A stretch of 64,000 nt of DNA from Brevundimonas sp. 357 (lineage in GTDB: Bacteria; Pseudomonadota; Alphaproteobacteria; Caulobacterales; Caulobacteraceae). Under the pieces are notes generated by a model. It had not been told where the DNA came from. It made no database searches and saw nothing but the letters and a program-made list of their open reading frames with translations. How positions within the stretch are numbered: the stretch's first letter is position 1; every line of letters starts with the position of its first letter. Of this stretch, positions 7,864 through 15,917 are shown piece after piece. Location: assembly GCF_003938605.1 (NCBI RefSeq), contig NZ_RHWX01000008.1, forward strand, positions 1-64,000. The letters are read 5' to 3'. Position numbers and translations under genes: made by a program.

Positions 7864-8448
7864 CTAGCGCCGCCGCTCGCGGTCGCGCGTCGTGTCCCGT
7901 TCCGTCGGACGCGCGCGGCCGGCGCGTGCCCAGGCGGCCTCCAGCAGCCTGGTCTGGATGGCGGGATCGGGGATGAGACGGGCCACCACCACGGCCGCGC
8001 GGGCGAGCCGCTCGGCGAGCGGATCCTGGAGGGGCTTCTGGGAGGAGGCCCGGTCGATCCCGGCCGCCTGGCGATCGCGGTCCCTGGGCCGATGGCCGTG
8101 GACCTCCAGACCCAGGCTCTGGGCCTGGATCCAGACCTCGCGCCGGAAGGCGGGGTCGCCCGAGACCTGTATCCGCTCCCAGCCGCGGTGCCGTGCGATC
8201 TTGAGCATGTCGATGACGGCGTCGGGATAGGCCTGGGTCGAGGTGAGCGATCCACCCCGGTCGCGGAACATCGGCGCGGGGGCACGATGATCCCGGAAGA
8301 ACCGCTCCGCCCGGCCCCTGAGATCGCGCTCGACCAGATAGCGGTCGAGCACCGCGTCGGGCACGTCGCCCTTGGCGGTCGAGCGGGCGGCTGCGCCGGG
8401 CGCGGGCCGCAGGCGGTTGGCCGCCGGCGCGGACACTGGCGGGGTCAT
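7864..8448 (-). CDS. LPD7-domain conjugation-associated protein
   Basis: A 194-residue protein with a segment of about residues 70-125 (AYPDAVIDMLKIARHRGW, IQVSGDPAFRREVW, GLEVHGHRP) characteristic of LPD7, a domain usually fused to the C-terminus of conjugative relaxases and other polyvalent proteins. The termini are Arg/Pro-rich and probably disordered. Its ATG overlaps the virD4 stop (ATGA), so it is the last gene of the long minus-strand transfer operon. It may assist the separately encoded relaxase. Confidence 0.75.
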   Translation of the reverse strand: MTPPVSAPAANRLRPAPGAAARSTAKGDVPDAVLDRYLVERDLRGRAERFFRDHRAPAPMFRDRGGSLTSTQAYPDAVIDMLKIARHRGWERIQVSGDPAFRREVWIQAQSLGLEVHGHRPRDRDRQAAGIDRASSQKPLQDPLAERLARAAVVVARLIPDPAIQTRLLEAAWARAGRARPTERDTTRDRERRR

Positions 8449-10265
8449 GGCTCGCGCTCCGGCGGGGTGGCGTCGACGACGCGGTCGAGCCAGGCCGCGA
8501 CATCGGTTTCATCCGCGTCGGGCGGGGGCGGAGGAAGGCCTTCGGCGGCGAAGGCGCGGGCGATGACGTCGAAATCCATGGGGTCCTCCTCGAGAGCGGA
8601 CGGGACGACCGGCGCATCGACCGTCGGCGCGGGCGTGGGAGGGGGACGCAGACGGCGCCGGAAGATCCGCTCCCGCCAGTAGGCGATCTTGATGCCGCGA
8701 ACGGGCGGCAGGCCGGCCTTGAGAACGATCAGGGCGGTCTGCGGAAGCTGCATGAGCTCCTGGGGCAGCATCAGCGCCCGGCGCTGATCGGACACGGTCG
8801 TACTGCGTCGGCCGCGCGCGAGGCCGGTCGGCCGGCTGCGGCTTCGCCCGTCCGTCGTATAATAGCCCAGCCGTTCGCTGAGCTCCCGGGCGATCCTCAG
8901 TTCCTTGGGCGCGAAGACGATCTCGATGCCGCAATTGGTCATCACGTCCTCGGCCAGATCGGGTCCGTAGAGCGCCCGGAGCTGGGAGGGACTCTGAAGC
9001 ACGGCCAGCAGACGCAGCCCGTAGCCCGCCACCCAGGCGAAGGCGTGGGCCAGCACCGGCGCCGGGCCGAGGCGAGCGAATTCGTCGAGCATGACGAGGG
9101 TGGGACGGTCGGCGGGGGCCGGAAGGCTGCGGCTGTTGAGATCGACCAGCTGCTGGAAGAGCAGGGCGTAGAGTGGCTGTATCCTCAGCATGTTGTCCGG
9201 CGTGGCCCCCAGATAGAGGGAGAGCCGCCCGCGGCGCAGATCGCGCAGGTCGAAATCCGAGACCGAGGTGGCGGCGTCGATCCGGGGGTTGAGCCACAGG
9301 CCCATCCGGGTGGTGATCGACTGACGCACGGAGGCGAAGGTGTTCTCGCTGGAGCTGGTGAAGTCCGTCAGGGCGGCGACGACGGGCCCCGGAAGAGGGC
9401 GTCCCTCCCGCGCGCGCGCCGCAACGATGCGGGGCAGACGGGCGCGGGCGTCGCCGGCGGTGAGCTGGCGGAAGATCTCGCCGAGGGTGAAGGGGCGATC
9501 GGGCGTGGCGGCGACATAGCCGCCGACGCCGATGAAGCCGGTGCGCGACGCCTCCGCCCAGAAGGGATCGGCCCTGTCATGGGCTGGAAACAGCATCGCC
9601 GCCATGCGCTGGAGTTCGTCCAGCACCTGGATCGGGTCCGAACGGTCGATGTGATCCAGCGGGTTGAAGCGGGCGGTGCGGCCGTCCGGCGCCAGCGGAT
9701 CGAATAGATGGACCGTCTGGCCGGCCTCGGCCCGATAGCCGGCGGTGGCGAGATAGTTCTCACGTTTGATGTCCAGCACCACGATCGAGTCCGGCCAGGC
9801 GAGCAGGTTCGGAATGACCACGCCGACGCCCTTGCCGGTGCGCGTCGGGGCGTAGAGCATCACATGCTCCGGGCCGTCGGCGATCAGGAACCTCCCGTCC
9901 GCCCGGCCCAGGACCACGCCGCAGCGCGATCTGAGACCGGCGCGGCTCTGTTCGGCCGCCGACGCCCATCGGGCGGCGCCGTGCAGAGGGCGTCTCTGGC
10001 GGAGCAGGACAGCGACGATGAGGATCCCGCCGACCAGACCCGCGCATGACAGGCCCACGGTCAGCCAGCGTCGCACCTCGGGATCGTGACGGTAGTACCA
10101 GAGCCAGCCGGGGACGCGCGTCGGGTCGATGTCGCCGGAGAACCGACCCAGGCCGATGAGGGCGATGGTCACGGTGAGGACGCCCAGGACCACGGCGGCG
10201 CCGAGAGCCGCGGTGGCGATCAGCGCCGCCCTAGTCGCCGGGCTGGCGCTTGCGAACCGGGTCAT
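8445..10265 (-). CDS. virD4: Type IV coupling protein VirD4/TraG
   Basis: A 606-residue coupling ATPase that links the relaxosome to the secretion channel. Two N-terminal membrane segments (about 14-38 and 68-88) precede a cytosolic ATPase domain with Walker A APTRTGKG (139-146) and VVLDIKREN just after it; a Walker B-type LVMLDEFARLG lies further on. The C-terminal tail is acidic and Pro-rich. It overlaps virB11 upstream by 35 bp and the LPD7 gene downstream by 4 bp. Confidence 0.93.
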   Translation of the reverse strand: MTRFASASPATRAALIATAALGAAVVLGVLTVTIALIGLGRFSGDIDPTRVPGWLWYYRHDPEVRRWLTVGLSCAGLVGGILIVAVLLRQRRPLHGAARWASAAEQSRAGLRSRCGVVLGRADGRFLIADGPEHVMLYAPTRTGKGVGVVIPNLLAWPDSIVVLDIKRENYLATAGYRAEAGQTVHLFDPLAPDGRTARFNPLDHIDRSDPIQVLDELQRMAAMLFPAHDRADPFWAEASRTGFIGVGGYVAATPDRPFTLGEIFRQLTAGDARARLPRIVAARAREGRPLPGPVVAALTDFTSSSENTFASVRQSITTRMGLWLNPRIDAATSVSDFDLRDLRRGRLSLYLGATPDNMLRIQPLYALLFQQLVDLNSRSLPAPADRPTLVMLDEFARLGPAPVLAHAFAWVAGYGLRLLAVLQSPSQLRALYGPDLAEDVMTNCGIEIVFAPKELRIARELSERLGYYTTDGRSRSRPTGLARGRRSTTVSDQRRALMLPQELMQLPQTALIVLKAGLPPVRGIKIAYWRERIFRRRLRPPPTPAPTVDAPVVPSALEEDPMDFDVIARAFAAEGLPPPPPDADETDVAAWLDRVVDATPPEREP

Positions 10266-11241
10266 GCCAGACCTCCGTCACACGGAACCGGCCGTCGACC
10301 TTCTTCATCTGGACGACGACATCGACGAGCAGGTGCAACAGGGCGCGGATATCCTCGCGCGGCAGATCGCGCCCGCCTTCGGACTCCCGCACTAGCAAGG
10401 TCAGTTGCTCGAAGGCGAGGGCGGCCGAATCCGCGTGCACGGTGGTGATCGAACCGGGATGCCCCGAGTTGACGTTGCGCAGGTAGAAGAACGCCGTGCC
10501 GTCGCGAAGCTCCTGAAGCAGGATGCGGTCCGGCCGCATGCGCAGGGCGCTTTCCAGAAGCTGTTTGGGGCCGATCCGGGCCAGACCCTGGCCGTCCTTG
10601 GAATAGACCAGATGGACGACGTTGCGGTGGGGCGTCACGAACTCGCGGGTGTCCTCGATCGTCAGCAGACGCTCATGATCGGGGATGAGGGCGATCAGAC
10701 CCTTGGCCAGGGTGGTCTTGCCCGAGCCGGTAGCGCCCGAGATCAGGATGTTGCGGCGAGCGGTGACGGCCAGGGTGAGGAAGCCCGGCCAATCTCCGAC
10801 CTCGCGCAGGCGCGTCAGCTCGGCATCGACGGGATCGGCGGTCTCGGCGCGGGCGTCGGCGACCTGGTCGAACAGGCCGGCCGCCGCGAACTCGGCCAGG
10901 CCCAGGCGTCGCCGCGACGGCTTTCTCAGGGTCAGGGACAGGCCGCCGTCGGCGACCGCGGGCGGCAACACGATCTGGCAACGGATGTCGCCGGGCAGGG
11001 TGGTCGAGCAGATTGGCTGTTCGGGGCTGACGTCCTGTCGGGTGTAGGCGGCGGCCGCGATCGCGAGCGTGCGCAGCCAGGCTTCGGTCAGCTCCGGCGT
11101 CTCGGCCCAGCGCCAGACGCCGTCGGCTTCGACCCCGACCTCGCCGGGACGGTTGACGACGACCTCCGTCACCGTCTCCGGCTCCAGAAAGGGGCGCAGC
11201 GGCGCGAGGTAGTGATCGAGGACGGAGGTGTCGTCCATCAC
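10231..11241 (-). CDS. virB11: T4SS ATPase VirB11
   Basis: A 336-residue hexameric secretion ATPase. Walker A is GATGSGKT (about 169-176), followed by LLTIEDTREF (Asp box) and a GHPGSITTVHAD His box, in the order expected for VirB11/TrbB. The N-terminal domain (1-130) matches the family membrane-binding domain. It acts at the inner face of the cytoplasmic membrane, powering pilus assembly and substrate transfer. It overlaps virB10 by 4 bases. Confidence 0.93.
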   Translation of the reverse strand: MMDDTSVLDHYLAPLRPFLEPETVTEVVVNRPGEVGVEADGVWRWAETPELTEAWLRTLAIAAAAYTRQDVSPEQPICSTTLPGDIRCQIVLPPAVADGGLSLTLRKPSRRRLGLAEFAAAGLFDQVADARAETADPVDAELTRLREVGDWPGFLTLAVTARRNILISGATGSGKTTLAKGLIALIPDHERLLTIEDTREFVTPHRNVVHLVYSKDGQGLARIGPKQLLESALRMRPDRILLQELRDGTAFFYLRNVNSGHPGSITTVHADSAALAFEQLTLLVRESEGGRDLPREDIRALLHLLVDVVVQMKKVDGRFRVTEVWHDPVRKRQPGD

Positions 11242-12353
11242 CGGGATCGCAGCCGATAGACGCCGGCGAAGTCCAGATCCTGGGCGACGAAGATCGATAC
11301 CTCCGCGCCCTGGCCCTTTCGCAGCGTCGGCGGGATATCGACCGAGCCCTGCAGGGCGACCCCGGCCGCGTCGGACGGGAGGCGGGCGGTCGCGCCGCCG
11401 TCGTCGCGGCCCACGGCGGCGTAGACGCCGTCGTCGACGATCGACAGCAGCAGCGCGCCCCCGAACCGATCCCAGAAGCGGGTGTCGACCACGCCGTCGA
11501 AGCCGGATCGGCCGAGCGCATCGGCGGCCGGCGAGGCGAGGGCGACGGCGACTCCCGTGGGCGTCACCGCCCGGGTCCAGAGGACGAACAGACGGCGCCG
11601 GCCTTGCTGGAGGCCGCCGCGATACTCGCCGAGGACCCGGGTGCCCCGCTCCATCAGCACCACGGCGCCGTTGTCGGACCAGGCATCGCGGGACAGGACA
11701 CAGGTCACATAGCCCGGAGTGGTGCTGTCCATGGCCGTCTGCAGCACGCAGGGGACGCTGGTCCCGGCGGTGATCAGCAGATTGCGGTCGGGCAGGCGGT
11801 GCGCGCGGGCCTGACCGACCGGGGTGACCTGCCTGAGCTGGTCCAGAGAGGTCTGCGGTCCCGCAGGCGCGCCGGGCGCCGGTGCCTGCGGAGGAATAGC
11901 GGAGCCGCCGCCCGCCCGGCTGTAGGCCAGCAGCGGCGCCCGCCGCGCGCTTTCAGCCAGAGCGCGTCGTTCCTCCGCTGGCGACGGACCGGAGCGGGGC
12001 GCGCCTTGAGGTCCGGCCTCGATCGGCGGAACGGAAGGCCCGTCGTCGAGCACGGGGGCCTGGGGATCGACGATCGGGTCGCTGAGCAAGGGCGCCGGGT
12101 CGCGACGCGCGGGCTCGAACGGCGCGGTCTGGCGCGGCGGGTCATCACGCGTCGTCGGGCCTTCGGCGTCGCGGTCGCCCCGATCCCAGCTCGCGATCAG
12201 GAAGACGCCGCAACCGGCGGCGAGCGCGGCGAGGGTGATCATCTTGCCGCGCGGTCCGCCAAACCGTCCGGCGATCGGCGAGACGCCGCGGTCCGCCGCC
12301 GTCGAGGCCGGGGACGGACTCTCGTCCGGAGGCGGCGCCGCGACCCCGGTCAT
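11238..12353 (-). CDS. virB10: T4SS core protein VirB10
   Basis: A 371-residue protein with a short cytosolic N-terminus, one membrane segment (about 37-55), a Pro-rich periplasmic linker (to about 165) and a conserved C-terminal beta-barrel domain (ITAGTSVPCVLQTAMDSTTPGYVTC is the hallmark region, split here only for its start). VirB10 spans both membranes and senses ATP use by VirB4, VirB11 and VirD4. It overlaps virB9 and virB11 by 4 bases each. Confidence 0.92.
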   Translation of the reverse strand: MTGVAAPPPDESPSPASTAADRGVSPIAGRFGGPRGKMITLAALAAGCGVFLIASWDRGDRDAEGPTTRDDPPRQTAPFEPARRDPAPLLSDPIVDPQAPVLDDGPSVPPIEAGPQGAPRSGPSPAEERRALAESARRAPLLAYSRAGGGSAIPPQAPAPGAPAGPQTSLDQLRQVTPVGQARAHRLPDRNLLITAGTSVPCVLQTAMDSTTPGYVTCVLSRDAWSDNGAVVLMERGTRVLGEYRGGLQQGRRRLFVLWTRAVTPTGVAVALASPAADALGRSGFDGVVDTRFWDRFGGALLLSIVDDGVYAAVGRDDGGATARLPSDAAGVALQGSVDIPPTLRKGQGAEVSIFVAQDLDFAGVYRLRSR

Positions 12354-13177
12354 GACGGATCTCCGAGGGGAGCCCGATCGACGACAGGCGAGGCCGTGCC
12401 CGTGCCCAGGCCCCTGCCGCGCGGATCGAAGGCGTCGTTGAACAGGCAGAGGACCGATGATCCGCGTCTCAGCCGCAGGCCGCGCGCGACTCCGTGGACG
12501 ACCACCAACTCACCGCGCACGTCGTAGGGGATAAGCCGCTCCGAGCCGTCCTCGGCGACCTCGAACAGGGCCGGCAAGGCCTGAACCCCCGGAAAGCGCA
12601 GGATAGTGAAGCGGCCGTTGTCGCTGACCTCGCTCGGCTGCAGGGCCGCGTCGCCCTGTGCGGACCAGGCCAGATTGCGCGGACCCTCGAGCACGCCGCG
12701 GTCCAGTTCGAGGCCGATCAGGCGCTGTTCGACCGCCTCGGCCTGAACGGCAAGGGCGCGGGCGGTCTGGGCCTGATCGTCGGCCGGGTAGCGGAAGCGC
12801 ACCTGATAGGCGAGGGCGGCGCGGTCGCCAGGGTCGCGCGCGACCAGTTCGAAGGCGTAGTGGCGGATGACGCCGGCCCGCTCGGTGACCACCAGCAGAT
12901 TGGTCGCCTGATGGCGCTCGCGCGGCTTCAGGAACAGCACCGACCCTTCGGCGGCCACCTCCCAGGCGACGCTGTCGCCGATCGCGGCGTGGCGGATGAT
13001 CTCCTCGGGGGAGAAGACGATCTGGGTCGCCGTCCGGAAGGCGCCGGCGATGCGGTAGACCGCCGTCGGGTCGTAGACGGCCTCCCGGATCCGGGGATCG
13101 GGGGGTGTTTGCGCCATCGCCGGGGCGGCGAGAACAAGCCCGGCGATCAGGGCCAGGGCCGGCAGGGGACGTGTCAT
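12350..13177 (-). CDS. virB9: T4SS core protein VirB9
   Basis: A 275-residue periplasmic protein with a signal peptide (cleavage after AMA at about residue 22). The N-terminal domain contains VYRIAGAFRTATQIVFSPEE and the C-terminal domain VSDNGRFTILRFPG, both typical of VirB9/TrbG. VirB9 joins VirB7 and VirB10 in the outer-membrane core complex. Overlaps of 4 bases on both sides show tight coupling. Confidence 0.92.
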   Translation of the reverse strand: MTRPLPALALIAGLVLAAPAMAQTPPDPRIREAVYDPTAVYRIAGAFRTATQIVFSPEEIIRHAAIGDSVAWEVAAEGSVLFLKPRERHQATNLLVVTERAGVIRHYAFELVARDPGDRAALAYQVRFRYPADDQAQTARALAVQAEAVEQRLIGLELDRGVLEGPRNLAWSAQGDAALQPSEVSDNGRFTILRFPGVQALPALFEVAEDGSERLIPYDVRGELVVVHGVARGLRLRRGSSVLCLFNDAFDPRGRGLGTGTASPVVDRAPLGDPS

Positions 13178-13857
13178 CGGATGACCTCCGGATCGGCGCG
13201 GTAGGAGGTCACCTGGAAGCCGAGAGGGTTCCTCAGCCGGTCAGGCTCCGACATCGGCGCGCGCGTGTAGGTGAAGGCAATGGTGGCGATCCAGTCGCTC
13301 TCGACGGTCTGCTGGTCCTGTCGGACCGTGCGTCGGAAGCGGACATTGGCGACGCCGTCGTTGATGAAGCCTATGGCGCGGATCGCCACGATGGCCTCGC
13401 CGTCCGGACCGTAGAGATTCTGCGGACTGGCCGGGTTGGAACCCCGGAATAGATCGGCCCAACGGCGTTGCTCGCCGGGCGCGGACAGGATGGACACCAG
13501 CCGGAAGGCGTCCTCCGCCGCCGGATCGAGATAGCCCTCCCGCTGGCGGACATATTGTCCGAGGAAATATTTGCTGACCGCTTCCTCGTAACGGACCGGC
13601 CCGTCCTCGGCGGAGAGGCCGCGCATGACGTCGACCGCGCCGGTGGCCTGATCGACCCGGATCACGAAGGGCTCGGTCGATTTGAGCGGCGTCAGCAGGG
13701 CGACGGCTCCGGTCGAGACCACGGCCAGACCCGTGGCGAGCGCTGCGGCGGACCAGGCCAGGCGGCGTGAGCGGAGCGCCGAAGCCAGGCGGTCTTGGTC
13801 CCAGCGCCGCGCCTCGACGAAATAGCGCTGCAGCTCTGAGGAGTGGACGCCGCTCAT
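13174..13857 (-). CDS. virB8: T4SS inner-membrane protein VirB8
   Basis: A 227-residue protein with a cytosolic N-terminus, one membrane helix (about 34-57) and a periplasmic NTF2-like domain, the standard VirB8 layout. Segments such as PFVIRVDQATGAVDVM and FRRTVRQDQQTVESDWIATI match the family. VirB8 nucleates the inner membrane complex and contacts VirB9 and VirB10. It overlaps both neighbours. Confidence 0.9.
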   Translation of the reverse strand: MSGVHSSELQRYFVEARRWDQDRLASALRSRRLAWSAAALATGLAVVSTGAVALLTPLKSTEPFVIRVDQATGAVDVMRGLSAEDGPVRYEEAVSKYFLGQYVRQREGYLDPAAEDAFRLVSILSAPGEQRRWADLFRGSNPASPQNLYGPDGEAIVAIRAIGFINDGVANVRFRRTVRQDQQTVESDWIATIAFTYTRAPMSEPDRLRNPLGFQVTSYRADPEVIR

Positions 13858-14045
13858 GCGCAGCCTCCCGTGTCCGGTGAGGCGACGGATTCGGCGGGAG
13901 GCTCGGACGCGGGCGTCAGCACCGATCCGTAGGGGTTGGCCGGTCGCCGGGCGGAGCCGTCGCAGGTCGGCAGCGAGGGATCGCCGCGGTGGGCGCAGGC
14001 TCCCAGCAGCAACAGGCTAGCGAGCAGAAGTGAGCGGTAGGTCAT
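13854..14045 (-). CDS. virB7: VirB7-like lipoprotein
   Basis: A 63-residue protein with a lipoprotein signal (LLLGAC, lipid-modified Cys at about 17) and two further Cys residues. Size, lipobox and position between virB6 and virB8 identify it as the VirB7/TrwH-type lipoprotein that anchors VirB9 to the outer membrane. Sequence conservation in this family is low, so the call is mainly by position. Confidence 0.75.
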   Translation of the reverse strand: MTYRSLLLASLLLLGACAHRGDPSLPTCDGSARRPANPYGSVLTPASEPPAESVASPDTGGCA

Positions 14046-14046
14046 G

Positions 14047-14967
14047 TCAGGCGCCTCTCGGTCGGATGGAGCCGCCGCTCCTCGGGGGTTGGCGGCTGGA
14101 TTCCTGCGGACCCTGGGCGCGGCCCGAGCCGCTTCCGCCCAGGGCGGCGGCGTTGGCGAAGTCGGCCAGGCCGGCGCTAGCGCCGCCGGCGATCCCGGCG
14201 GCGATGGCGGGGGTTTGCAGGAAGAAGATCGCGCCCAGCAGGCACAGGGCGATGAAGATCAGGCCGCCAATCATCGGATCGGCGCCCTGGATCGCGCCCC
14301 ATTGATCGCGCACCAGCGACAACACGAGCTGGAAGATGACGATGATCAGGGCGAACAGGACGAGATAGTTCACCGCCTGGCTGAGCCAGCCGAAGAAGAA
14401 GCGCCGGGTCGCGTCGAAGAGGGCGCAGGCGATGAAGATCGGGCCGAGCGTGACGAGCAGGGCGAGCGCCAGCTTGGCCACCAGCACCACGCCGAAGCCG
14501 AGGGCCGCGGCCAGGGCGCCGACGAGGAAGACCGCCGCCGACACCACATAGGGGCCGGGATTGAAGGCCGAGGCGTCGCGCGAGATGTCCTCGCCCAGCC
14601 AGGCGGCGTAGGCGAAGAACTGGTCGAAGGCCGCGCCGACGCTGGGCGTATCCGCACCGCTGACCGCCCGGGTCAGGGCGTTGGGCAGTCCGGTGAACAA
14701 CGGCTCGGTGACGAAGGTGGAATAGGCCGCCGTCGTCGCCAGCAGATAGAGGAAGGCCAGCTTCAGCGAGCGAACGGCGAAATCCATCACCGGCTCGCTG
14801 ATCGCGCCGCGCAGGATGGCGACGCCGTAGAGCACGACATAGAGGACCAGGGCGATGCGCAGCGGTCCTTCGACCTCGGCGATGACCGAGGACAGCCGGT
14901 CGCCGAGAAAGACGTTCAACCGCTCGTCGATGAAGTCGTAGCTGGGCTCGAAGACGCGGAAGCTCAT
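14047..14967 (-). CDS. virB6: T4SS polytopic membrane protein VirB6/TrbL
   Basis: A 306-residue protein with at least five strongly hydrophobic segments in about residues 30-235 and a Gly/Ser/Arg-rich tail. This is the VirB6/TrbL pattern, the polytopic inner-membrane channel component. It lies between the eexN-like gene and virB7 as in many VirB operons. Confidence 0.88.
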   Translation of the reverse strand: MSFRVFEPSYDFIDERLNVFLGDRLSSVIAEVEGPLRIALVLYVVLYGVAILRGAISEPVMDFAVRSLKLAFLYLLATTAAYSTFVTEPLFTGLPNALTRAVSGADTPSVGAAFDQFFAYAAWLGEDISRDASAFNPGPYVVSAAVFLVGALAAALGFGVVLVAKLALALLVTLGPIFIACALFDATRRFFFGWLSQAVNYLVLFALIIVIFQLVLSLVRDQWGAIQGADPMIGGLIFIALCLLGAIFFLQTPAIAAGIAGGASAGLADFANAAALGGSGSGRAQGPQESSRQPPRSGGSIRPRGA

Positions 14968-14976
14968 GGCCGGTCC

Positions 14977-15192
14977 TCAGAAAGCCTGCTCATAGGCGCC
15001 CATCCGGGCGTCGCGCCGGGCCTCGGCCAGGCCGCGACGCGCCGCGTCGCACTCCGTTTCCGTCCGGCCGGCGTCGCAGGCGGCCACGACCCGGGCCGCC
15101 GCGTCCGGGTCGGCCGCGAATTTCTCGGCGGTTCGGTCCGGCGCACTGCAGCCGGCGAGCGCGACGGCGACGAACAGGGCGATCCGCGTCAC
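14977..15192 (-). CDS. EexN-like entry-exclusion lipoprotein
   Basis: A 71-residue lipoprotein (signal MTRIALFVAVALAGC, lipid Cys at about 15). The mature part has AACDAGRTETECDAA, the paired-Cys pattern of EexN proteins encoded between virB5 and virB6 in conjugative systems. EexN-type proteins reduce redundant transfer between cells carrying the same element. Position and motif agree; specificity is unknown. Confidence 0.7.
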   Translation of the reverse strand: MTRIALFVAVALAGCSAPDRTAEKFAADPDAAARVVAACDAGRTETECDAARRGLAEARRDARMGAYEQAF

Positions 15193-15917
15193 TGGAAGGC
15201 CCTCTCGTAGACGCTCATGCGCGCCGTACGGGCGGCTTCGGCGCGTTCCCGGGCGCGTTGCTCCTCCAGCCGGGCCTCCGCCGCCTGGGTCAGGGCCAGG
15301 CCTTGCAGCCGCACCTGTTCGTTCTGGATCAGGGCCTGTTCCGCCGCGAGCCGCGCCTCCAGATCCATCACCGCCCGGGCGTTGGGCGCGGTGTCGAGCG
15401 CCGAGCGCAGCGTCTCCAGACCTTCAAGCCGCCGGTCGGCGGCTCCGGCCACCGCCTCGCCCACGGCGAGATCGCGCGCCGTGCGGGCGCCCGCTCGCTC
15501 GAGACTGTCCCGGTAATAGGCGCCGGCCGGGCTCAGATCGCCCGTCGGCGGCGTATACAGTCGGGTGTCGCGACGGATGGCGTCGGCGCGGTCGGCCAGG
15601 TCACCGAGCGCGCCGAGGTCGCCGTTCGCCGCCGCTCGCAGCGACCGCATATCGGGCAGGGGATTGCGCACGGTCGGCAGGCCGAGCTCGCCGGCCAGGG
15701 CGTTGACGTCGGACAGGTCGTTGAGACTGTCGAACAGCCGCTGGCCCTGTTCGACCTGGGTCTGCAGCGCTTTCAACTGATCCAGGGTGGTGCGCGCCTC
15801 CTCGATCATCTGGGCGAGGGCCCTCGGGTCGTGGACGATCTGCTGGGCCCGGGCGGCCGGAGCGCCAGCGACAACGAGGGCGACGACGGCCGCGGCGGAC
15901 AGGATTCGGGCTCTCAC
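15189..15917 (-). CDS. virB5: T4SS pilus-tip protein VirB5/TrbJ
   Basis: A 242-residue exported protein with a signal peptide (cleaved after ARA at about 24) and long helical, Ala/Gln/Glu-rich segments. The N-terminal helix HDPRALAQMIEEARTTLDQL and the overall length match VirB5/TrbJ, which caps the conjugative pilus. It overlaps virB4 and the eexN-like gene by 4 bases each. Confidence 0.85.
   Translation of the reverse strand: MRARILSAAAVVALVVAGAPAARAQQIVHDPRALAQMIEEARTTLDQLKALQTQVEQGQRLFDSLNDLSDVNALAGELGLPTVRNPLPDMRSLRAAANGDLGALGDLADRADAIRRDTRLYTPPTGDLSPAGAYYRDSLERAGARTARDLAVGEAVAGAADRRLEGLETLRSALDTAPNARAVMDLEARLAAEQALIQNEQVRLQGLALTQAAEARLEEQRARERAEAARTARMSVYERAFQ

Noticed and set aside
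14044..15210. Long rightward reading frame of 388 codons opposite virB6, eexN and virB5
   Set aside because: It is a high-GC shadow of three well-supported genes on the minus strand, with Glu/Gln/Arg-rich low-complexity sequence.
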